Assembly (NCBI GenBank): GCA_964512305.1
Contig: CAZEIW010000041.1
Location: 1-9,412 of the forward strand
Source of the DNA: CAZEIW01 sp964512305
GTDB taxonomy: Bacteria > Pseudomonadota > Gammaproteobacteria > Burkholderiales > Burkholderiaceae_F
Reading direction: 5' to 3'
DNA length: 9,412 nucleotides
Shown: positions 1 through 5,870 of the stretch, piece by piece
How positions within the stretch are numbered: the first letter of the stretch is position 1
Layout: each line of letters begins with the position of its first letter
Notes under the pieces: generated by a model
Seen by the model: the letters and a program-made list of their open reading frames with translations, nothing else
What the model was told of the DNA's origin: nothing
Databases searched by the model: none
Made by a program: the position numbers and the translations under genes

Positions 1-264
1 GTGGTAATCACCCACCATGCTCCATCGCGGAAGAGCATCCATCCGAGGTTTTCCGATTCGCTCTTGAATGCATGCTTTGTTTCCGATGCCGAACGTCTGG
101 TCGACGGGAGTCGGGTGCGCGTATGGATACATGGGCATACGCACGACAGCTTCGACTATTTCCTCAATGGAACCCGGGTGGTGTGCAATCCGCGCGGATA
201 TGCCAGGGATGGCGTGAACGAGAACCCGTTGTTCGATTCGAATTTCTTGGTCGAAATCGAATGA
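1..264 (+). CDS. Calcineurin-like metallophosphoesterase, C-terminal part (5' end outside window)
   Basis: The reading frame is open at base 1 and ends in TGA at 262-264, so only the last 87 residues are seen. Near the left edge is THHAPS, and around residues 44-47 is GHTH followed by Asp-Ser; these are the two His-containing metal-binding blocks that close the active site of the calcineurin-like (MPP) fold. The following stretch, with a V-V-C-N-P-R-G-Y segment, is the usual last beta strands of small bacterial members that act on phosphodiesters or phosphoproteins. The substrate cannot be told from this part. By a hand count the first 240 bases are about 56% GC, clearly lower than the serA/serC genes beside it, so it may have a different history. 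It converges on serA, with 139 bases between the two stop codons in which I see no strong terminator. Confidence 0.85.
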   Translation: MVITHHAPSRKSIHPRFSDSLLNACFVSDAERLVDGSRVRVWIHGHTHDSFDYFLNGTRVVCNPRGYARDGVNENPLFDSNFLVEIE

Positions 265-403
265 CCCGCGCAGGCAACCCACACGGATTAGTCGCGTGAC
301 CAGGCTACGGCGTTGGAGCGCGGCTTAAGGACCAGATACAGCGTAGATCCAGGCTTGCGCCAAGTTGGCGACCAATGACGAGCGTCGTCCTCACAGGATC
401 CGC

Positions 404-1993
404 TCAGCCGCCGTTCTCGAACTGCAGCCGGTGCACGCCGATCACGCCCGGCAGCGCCCTGATCCTGTCCAGCACCGAGGGCTCGACCTCGCCGTCGACC
501 GCCACCAGGCAAACCGCGTTCGCGCCCGGCCGGCTTCGGCCCAGGTTGAAGTTCGCGATGTTGATCCGGGCCTCGCCAAGCGTGGTGCCGAGCCGTCCGA
601 TGAAGCCGGGCCGGTCCTCGTTGCGGACGAAGAGCATGCGCGGGGTGAGCTCCGCCTCCAGCGTCACGTCGTCGATGCCGACCAGGCGCGGCTTGCCGCT
701 GAACAGGGTGCCGGAGATCCGCAACTCGCCGGAATCGAGCTCCACCCGCAGGCGGATCAGCGTGTGGTAGTCGCCCTCGGTCTCGAGCCGCGTCTCGCTC
801 ACCTTGATGCCGCGTTCCCGCGCGATCACCGGAGCGTTGACGGCGTTGACCGAATCGAGCGAGGGCCGCAGCAGCCCCATGATCATCAGGTTCGACAGCG
901 GCCGGGTGTTGATCTCCGCCACGTGGCCCTCGTAGCTGATGCCGACCGAACGGATGCCGCTGTGCGTGATCTGCCCGGCGAAGCCGCCCATCTGCTCGGC
1001 GAGCTTCATGTACGGCCGCAGCTTCGGCGCGTCTTCGGCCGAAACCGACGGCATGTTGAGGGCGTGCGACACCGCGCCGGTGAGCAGGAAGTCGCTCATC
1101 TGCGCGGCGATCTGCAGCGCCACGTTCTCCTGCGCCTCGGTCGTCGAGGCGCCCAGGTGCGGCGTGCAGAGGACGTTCTCCATCCCGAAGAGCGGGTTGT
1201 GCCGCGCCGGTTCCTCCGCGAACACGTCGAGCGCGGCGCCGGCGACCTGGCCGCTTTCCAGCGCGGCCTTCAGGTCGGCCTCGACGACCAGCCCCCCGCG
1301 GGCGCAATTGACGATCCGCACCCCCTTCTTGCACCGCGCCAGGAACTTCGAATCGACCAGGTTGCGCGTCTCGGCGGTGAGCGAGGTGTGCAGCGTGATG
1401 AAGTCGGCGCGCGCCAGCAGGTCGTTCAGGTCGACCTTCTCGACCCCGAGCTCGCCGGCGCGCTCGGGCGTCAGGAACGGGTCGGCGGCGACCACCTTCA
1501 TCTTGAGGCCCAGCGCGCGGTCGGCGACGATCGACCCGATGTTCCCGCAGCCGACGATGCCCAGCGTCTTGCCGGTCACCTCGATGCCCATGAAGCGGGA
1601 CTTCTCCCATTTTCCCGCGTGGGTCGATGCGTTGGCGGCCGGAAGCTGGCGCGCCAGCGCGAAGATCATCGCGATGGCGTGCTCGGCCGTCGTGATCGAA
1701 TTGCCGAACGGCGTGTTCATCACGACGATTCCGCGCGCGGTCGCGCCGGGGACGTCGACGTTGTCCACGCCGATGCCCGCGCGGCCGATCACCTTCAGCC
1801 GGGTCGCCGCCGCGATCAGGCTGGTGTCGACCTTCGTGGCCGACCGGATCGCGATGCCGTCATAGGCGCCGATGACCCCCTTGAGCTGATCGGGCGTCAG
1901 CCCGAGCTTCTGGTCGACCTCGACGCCGCGCTCGGCGAAGATCTCGACCGCCCGCGGCGAGAGGGTCTCGCTGATCAGGACGCGGGGCTTCAT
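404..1993 (-). CDS. serA: D-3-phosphoglycerate dehydrogenase, long form with ACT domain
   Basis: Predicted 529-residue cytosolic enzyme that oxidises 3-phosphoglycerate to 3-phosphohydroxypyruvate with NAD, the first step of serine synthesis. The frame starts with MKPRVLISE. The Rossmann glycine motif G-x-G-x-x-G is at residues 148-153. The catalytic residues of D-2-hydroxyacid dehydrogenases are in place: Arg232 (in NCARGG), Glu261 (in FAEEP) and His279 (in CTPHLGAST). After the catalytic part (about 1-315) come the allosteric substrate-binding (ASB) domain (about 318-450) and a C-terminal ACT domain (about 454-529, with RNEDRPGFIG), so this is the long bacterial form of usual length (about 525-530). 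Feedback by serine at the ACT domain is possible but not certain for this form. The ATG overlaps the serC stop by 4 bases (ATGA) and has no clear Shine-Dalgarno of its own, which suggests translational coupling to serC. Confidence 0.97.
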   Translation of the reverse strand: MKPRVLISETLSPRAVEIFAERGVEVDQKLGLTPDQLKGVIGAYDGIAIRSATKVDTSLIAAATRLKVIGRAGIGVDNVDVPGATARGIVVMNTPFGNSITTAEHAIAMIFALARQLPAANASTHAGKWEKSRFMGIEVTGKTLGIVGCGNIGSIVADRALGLKMKVVAADPFLTPERAGELGVEKVDLNDLLARADFITLHTSLTAETRNLVDSKFLARCKKGVRIVNCARGGLVVEADLKAALESGQVAGAALDVFAEEPARHNPLFGMENVLCTPHLGASTTEAQENVALQIAAQMSDFLLTGAVSHALNMPSVSAEDAPKLRPYMKLAEQMGGFAGQITHSGIRSVGISYEGHVAEINTRPLSNLMIMGLLRPSLDSVNAVNAPVIARERGIKVSETRLETEGDYHTLIRLRVELDSGELRISGTLFSGKPRLVGIDDVTLEAELTPRMLFVRNEDRPGFIGRLGTTLGEARINIANFNLGRSRPGANAVCLVAVDGEVEPSVLDRIRALPGVIGVHRLQFENGG

Positions 1994-3165
1994 GCCGCGG
2001 CATTCAACTCGGCCCTGCAGATCGAGTATGCCCAGTCGAACCACGCGACGAGCGCCCGGATGTCGCCGGACTCGACCGTCGCTCCGCACCATACGCGCAG
2101 CCCCGGCGGCGCGTCGCGGTAGGAGCCGACATCGTAGGCCACGCCCTCCTTCTCCAGCAGCGAGATCAGCTGCTTGCAGAACGCCGCCTGCCGCTCGAGG
2201 CTGGCCGAGGCCAGCGCCGGGTCGGCGAGCTTCATGCAAACCGAGGTGGGCGAGCGCGAGGCCGGATCCGCCGCCAGGAAGTCGATCCACGGCGTGCGCT
2301 CGACCCATTGCGCGAGCGCGCGGAAGTTGTCCTGCGTGCGCTGCGCCAGCGCCCGCGCGCCGCCGATCGATTTCGCCCACGCCATGGCGTCCAGCGCGTC
2401 CTCCACGCACATCATCGACGGCGTGTTGATCGTCTCGCCCTCGAAGATGCCGCGGTTGAGCTTGCCTTCCTTGGTCAGCCGGAAGATCTTGGGCACCGGC
2501 CACGACGGCTTGTGCGATTCGAGCCGCTCGACCGCGCGCGGCGACAGGACGAGGATCCCGTGCTGCGCCTCGCCGCCCAACACCTTCTGCCAGCTGAAGG
2601 TCACCACGTCGAGCTTGCGCCAGGGCATCGGGACCGCGAACACCGACGAGGTCGCGTCGCAGATCGCAAGCCCCTGGCGCCGGTCGCCGATCCAGTCGGC
2701 GTTCGGTACGATAACGCCCGAGGTCGTGCCGTTCCAGGTGAACACGATGTCGTGCGCAGGGTCGGCCTGCGACAGGTCCGGCAGGCGGCCGAACTCGGCG
2801 ACGAAGGACCGCACCTCGAGCGGCTTGAGCTGCTTGACGCAGTCGGTCACCCACTCTTTGCCGAAGCTTTCCCAGGCAAACACGTCGACCGGGCGCGGGC
2901 CGAGCAGCGTCCACAGCGCCGTCTCGACCGCCCCTGTATCCGACGCCGCGACGATACCGACCAGGTAGTCGGCCGGCAGCTCGAGCAGCGCCTTGGTCTC
3001 GTCGATGACTTTCTTGAGCTTGTCCTTGCCGATCTTGGCCCGGTGCGAGCGGCCGAGCGCCGCGCCGGCGAGCGCGTCGAACGACCAGCCGGGGCGCTTG
3101 GCGCACGGGCCCGAGGAGAAGTTCGGGCAATGGGGACGGACGGACGGCTTCGCGGAAGCTGGCAT
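1990..3165 (-). CDS. serC: Phosphoserine aminotransferase (alphaproteobacterial/Methanosarcina-type SerC)
   Basis: Predicted 391-residue PLP enzyme, class V aminotransferase, that converts 3-phosphohydroxypyruvate and glutamate to phosphoserine and 2-oxoglutarate. The N-terminal PNFSSGPCAKRPGW block is typical of the subfamily called Methanosarcina type (TIGR01365), distinct from the E. coli type. Lys194 in FSWQKVLGGEAQHG is the expected Schiff-base lysine, and Asp170 in AICDATSS the expected PLP-ring aspartate. Length is normal for the family. I chose the ATG at 3163-3165, beginning MPASAKPS; it has an AGGT-type ribosome site about 10 bases upstream. A TTG at 3205-3207 would add 14 residues but has no better support. 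It is the first gene of a two-gene operon with serA; serB is not in the window. A possible sigma-70 promoter lies about 50-80 bases upstream. Confidence 0.96.
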   Translation of the reverse strand: MPASAKPSVRPHCPNFSSGPCAKRPGWSFDALAGAALGRSHRAKIGKDKLKKVIDETKALLELPADYLVGIVAASDTGAVETALWTLLGPRPVDVFAWESFGKEWVTDCVKQLKPLEVRSFVAEFGRLPDLSQADPAHDIVFTWNGTTSGVIVPNADWIGDRRQGLAICDATSSVFAVPMPWRKLDVVTFSWQKVLGGEAQHGILVLSPRAVERLESHKPSWPVPKIFRLTKEGKLNRGIFEGETINTPSMMCVEDALDAMAWAKSIGGARALAQRTQDNFRALAQWVERTPWIDFLAADPASRSPTSVCMKLADPALASASLERQAAFCKQLISLLEKEGVAYDVGSYRDAPPGLRVWCGATVESGDIRALVAWFDWAYSICRAELNAAA

Positions 3166-3216
3166 GACTCGGTGACCTCGACTGATCGGCTCGCCGGGGA
3201 GCCGCAACCCACCCGC

Positions 3217-3246
3217 AGGCTAACGAAGTCGAAGGTCCCGGGTCAA
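3217..3246 (-). promoter_or_regulatory. Possible sigma-70-type promoter for serC-serA
   Basis: Read on the minus strand, TTGACC (3246-3241) is a 5-of-6 match to the -35 box and is followed after 18 bases by TAGCCT (3222-3217), a weak 3-of-6 match to the -10 box. Transcription would start near 3210 and leave a leader of about 45 bases before the serC ATG. The place is right, in the 166-base gap between the upstream small gene and serC, but the -10 match is poor and this is a guess from consensus only. Confidence 0.3.
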
Positions 3247-3331
3247 ATCCGGCGCCGCCGGCAGGGCGAATTCCACCCGGGCGCCGCCAGACGGGCGCCA
3301 GCGAAGTCCGGCGCGATTCTCAGTTACGCCG

Positions 3332-3694
3332 TCACGGGGGCGACTGTGTTCCGGACCGCGGATGCTCCCGGATGGGCCGGATGGGGCGGATTTCCACGCA
3401 GCCCACCCGTGCCGGCGGGATCTCCGCCGCGAGCTGGATCGCCTCGTTGAGGTCGCGCGCCTCGATCAGGTAGAAGCCGGCCAGCGCCTCTTTCGTCTCC
3501 GCGAACGGCCCGTCGGAGATCGAAATGCGCCCGTTGCGCACGCGTACCGTGGTCGCGCTCGCCACCGGCTCGAGCGCCTCGGACGCGACGCAGTGGCCGC
3601 TGGTCCGCAGCGCCGCGTCGCATGCCAGGCACTCGTGATCGTCCATCCCCGCGATCCGGTCCTCCTCGCCGTAGACCAGGCACAGGTACTTCAT
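3332..3694 (-). CDS. YCII/DGPF-domain protein of unknown function
   Basis: Predicted 120-residue cytosolic protein. It begins MKYLCLVYGEED and carries the DGPF motif at residues 61-64 followed by AETKEALAGFYLIEA, the signature of the YCII-related DGPF family with a ferredoxin-like alpha+beta fold. The family is often encoded next to ECF sigma factor genes, but none is present here. Its biochemical role is not established. The ATG at 3692-3694 is well supported by AAGGAA six bases upstream (plus-strand 3701-3706). The C-terminus holds a short three-fold Ile-Arg-Pro/Glu repeat (residues 102-110) encoded by near-identical 9-base units, followed by a Ser/Pro-rich tail of about ten residues beyond the usual family end. 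It lies 166 bases upstream of serC on the same strand and is divergent from the Asp-box gene. Confidence 0.88.
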   Translation of the reverse strand: MKYLCLVYGEEDRIAGMDDHECLACDAALRTSGHCVASEALEPVASATTVRVRNGRISISDGPFAETKEALAGFYLIEARDLNEAIQLAAEIPPARVGCVEIRPIRPIREHPRSGTQSPP

Positions 3695-4057
3695 TTCGTG
3701 TTCCTTGCGGCGATCCGCCGAACGCGCCGCCGCCCTCGTCCGCTCTCTTTGTCCATGCGCTTCTCCGGTCTCCGATCTCGAGCGCCGCCCCCCCTGCGCG
3801 ATCGCGGCCGCGACCCCGCCGATGGTACCGGCCTCATCGGCTAGTCGATTTACGGCCTTCAGGATCGACATGCACGCGTGTGCGAACCGACATGTCCTCG
3901 GCGTGAAAGTGGGAAAGGGGCCCATCGCACCCGGTCGTCCTGGAAGGTACTGACCGTGCCGGCGGGATTGCCGGGCCGTCAAGGCATGCGGAAGCATGTG
4001 CGGTTCCTGATCCACCCCGACCCCAACAACAGTTCGAACTGGCAAGGAGGAGAGACG
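3695..4057. other. Divergent intergenic region, 363 bases
   Basis: This gap separates the YCII gene (leftward) from the secreted Asp-box gene (rightward) and should hold both promoters. I could not find a convincing -35/-10 pair for either gene. Visible items are the ribosome sites at its two ends, a heptamer CGACATG repeated at 3866-3872 and 3888-3894 (22 bases apart, about two helical turns), and a possible 21-codon Arg-rich reading frame at 3691-3756 on the minus strand. No hairpin with a T-run, RNA gene or family-like protein was recognised. Confidence 0.6.
4044..4050 (+). promoter_or_regulatory. Strong Shine-Dalgarno site that fixes the start of the Asp-box gene
   Basis: AAGGAGG is a full-length match to the anti-Shine-Dalgarno sequence and sits seven bases before the ATG at 4058-4060. 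The open frame continues upstream to 3878, but this site and the signal peptide directly after the ATG decide the start. Confidence 0.85.
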
Positions 4058-5851
4058 ATGTCGAATCCGAAAGCCTTGGCCGCCGCCTTGACGGCCATCT
4101 GCATGAGCGTTTCGCACGGCGCGGCCGCGCAGTCGCACACCGGCGTCGTCACCAAGCTGGGCGTGGAATTCGATGTGCGCTCCGGAGGCCGCATCCTCGC
4201 GGACCAGTTGAAAGCGTCGGGCCGGCTGCTGCTTCCCGAAACTTCCGCGCCGACCTCCGGGGGCAGCGCAGCCGCCGTGCAGTTCGAGGAGGCCGGCGGC
4301 AACGTGCAAGTGAACAATTCCAACCGGGATTACGTCCAGATTTTTCCCGGTTTCCGGCCGTTCGTCAGAGCGACCCAGAGCGAAACCTCGATGGCGGCTT
4401 TCGGCCGCAACATCGTCGTCACGTACAACGATTCCACCGGGATTCATGTCAGTCCGAACCCTGCCGGGCCCGGGCTGATCGTGGATCGCGTCACGCTCTC
4501 AGGCTTTGCTTCGTCGACCGACGGCGGCGCGACCTGGAACAGCGGATTCATGCCTCCGGCCGCCGGCGCCGCGGAAACCTTCGGCGATCCCTCCGTCGGC
4601 GTCGATCGCAACGGCGTGTTCTACTTCGCCAACCTTGCGGCAGACGCGAACGGCAATTCGGCGATCAGCGTCAACCGGTCCGACAACGGCGGCAAGTCGT
4701 GGCACAAGGGCGTCATCGTTCAGGTGGACAACGGAAGCGACAAGGACTGGCTCGCGGTCGGCCCCGACCCCCGGAACACCGGCCGGGACAACGTCTACGT
4801 GACCTGGAGCAGCTTCCAGAGCGCGGGAGTCGAGCTGCGCTTCGGGCGCTCGACCGACGGCGGGAAGACCTGGGTTGCCAGGACGATCTACGCTCCCGCG
4901 GCCGACCCCGATCCGACGCACCCGCAGAACGCCCTGACCTTCACGAACCCGGTCGTCGATCAGGCGACGGGGACGCTTTACATCCCCTTCCTGCACTTCA
5001 GCAACGCCGACCAGGACTTCGTCCAGATGCTGATCTCCGACGATGCCGGAGAGACGTTCCGCTTCGCGACCTTCAATATCCACGGCGCGCCCGATCCGAC
5101 GGTGTTCCCGGTCACGCAGCCGGGCGAAGCGACCGAATGCGGTGTCTTGCTTGTCGCGCCGAACACGCTGGCCGTCAATTTCCGCCTCACGGTCCACACG
5201 GCTCTCGATGCCGGCGGGAGCCTGACCGGATTGCCGAGATACGTGCAAGCCTCGCGGATGACGCTGCAGCCGGCCGCAGCCGCGCACGATGGCGTGGTCT
5301 ACCTGGCGTGGAGCAATTCGACGAGCCCGTTCTTCGGCGACCCGGCCGGACGGTCGAACGTCTTGTTCCTGCGCTCGGCCGATGGCGGCGCGACCTGGAG
5401 CTCGCCGATCCAGGTGAATCCCGCCGTCGCGACCGACCTGCACCACGTGCTGCCGTCCATGACGCTCGACGCGGACGGCAATGTGAGCATCTCGTATTAC
5501 ACGCAGCATGGCGACGGCACCCTGGATCTCGACGTCTCGGGTTCGCGCGACGGCAGCGAATTCCCGGTCGAGGACGCGGTTCGCGTCACCACCGCACCGT
5601 TCACGCTTCCGCCCACCAACATCCCGGTTCCCAATCCTTCGAACCCGTTCGCCACCACCAGTTACGACCGCCAGATCCAGCCTTGCTATGCGCTCGGCGA
5701 GTATCAAAGCATCACGAGCGCCCGCGGCCGGTCCTATGTCGCGTGGGGCGACATGCGCAACAAGCTCACGGAACCGGTCAATGCGCTCGACCCGATCTCG
5801 GGCCAGACGCATTCGCAGGAGGACGTGTTCTTCCAGCAGTTGGAGCGCTGA
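4058..5851 (+). CDS. Secreted Asp-box (BNR) beta-propeller protein, sialidase-like
   Basis: Predicted 597-residue exported protein. Residues 1-25 form a signal peptide with a hydrophobic core and a cleavage site after Ala24 or so (GAAA-Q). At least five Asp boxes (S-x-D-x-G-x-x-W/F) are visible: STDGGATW at 153-160, SDNGGKSW at 208-215, STDGGKTW at 265-272, SDDAGETF at 327-334 and SADGGATW at 440-447, with a degenerate one near 496-502. Their spacing fits a five- or six-bladed propeller as in the sialidase superfamily. The C-terminal GEYQSI...SYVAWGDMRN block is typical of secreted BNR-repeat proteins. I could not see the Phe/Tyr-Arg-Ile-Pro motif of true sialidases, and Asp boxes are structural, so sialidase activity is not supported; a glycan- or protein-binding or other hydrolase role is open. 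It stands alone on its strand and converges on the kinase gene, with a 19-base gap. Confidence 0.85.
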   Translation: MSNPKALAAALTAICMSVSHGAAAQSHTGVVTKLGVEFDVRSGGRILADQLKASGRLLLPETSAPTSGGSAAAVQFEEAGGNVQVNNSNRDYVQIFPGFRPFVRATQSETSMAAFGRNIVVTYNDSTGIHVSPNPAGPGLIVDRVTLSGFASSTDGGATWNSGFMPPAAGAAETFGDPSVGVDRNGVFYFANLAADANGNSAISVNRSDNGGKSWHKGVIVQVDNGSDKDWLAVGPDPRNTGRDNVYVTWSSFQSAGVELRFGRSTDGGKTWVARTIYAPAADPDPTHPQNALTFTNPVVDQATGTLYIPFLHFSNADQDFVQMLISDDAGETFRFATFNIHGAPDPTVFPVTQPGEATECGVLLVAPNTLAVNFRLTVHTALDAGGSLTGLPRYVQASRMTLQPAAAAHDGVVYLAWSNSTSPFFGDPAGRSNVLFLRSADGGATWSSPIQVNPAVATDLHHVLPSMTLDADGNVSISYYTQHGDGTLDLDVSGSRDGSEFPVEDAVRVTTAPFTLPPTNIPVPNPSNPFATTSYDRQIQPCYALGEYQSITSARGRSYVAWGDMRNKLTEPVNALDPISGQTHSQEDVFFQQLER

Positions 5852-5870
5852 GCGGGCCCTTGCGCCGAAC

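Noticed and set aside
265..403. Terminator or small gene between the metallophosphoesterase and serA
   Set aside because: Only weak stems (for example GACGA/TCGTC at 377-389) without T-runs were seen, and no convincing small frame with a ribosome site.
365..2122. Long plus-strand open frame opposite serA and serC
   Set aside because: Its Arg/Asp/His-rich composition is typical of antisense shadow frames in GC-rich DNA; the minus strand encodes unmistakable SerA and SerC.
404..3130. Single 908-residue frame that would fuse a serC shadow to SerA
   Set aside because: The frame before the SerA ATG is the wrong frame of serC; the ATGA overlap at 1990-1993 explains both genes.
3407..3968. 15-base direct repeat CCGTGCCGGCGGGAT at 3407-3421 and 3954-3968
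   Set aside because: One copy is inside the YCII coding sequence and the other in the intergenic gap; no flanking similarity extends it, so it is probably a GC-rich coincidence rather than an attachment site.
3878..4057. Upstream in-frame extension of the Asp-box protein by 60 residues
   Set aside because: The extension has no ribosome site and would bury the signal peptide, while the ATG at 4058 has a full AAGGAGG seven bases upstream.
3695..4447. Upstream in-frame extension of the YCII protein, reaching into the Asp-box gene on the other strand
   Set aside because: The extra residues match no family pattern, no ribosome site precedes the candidate ATG at 3869-3871, and AAGGAA stands before the ATG at 3694.
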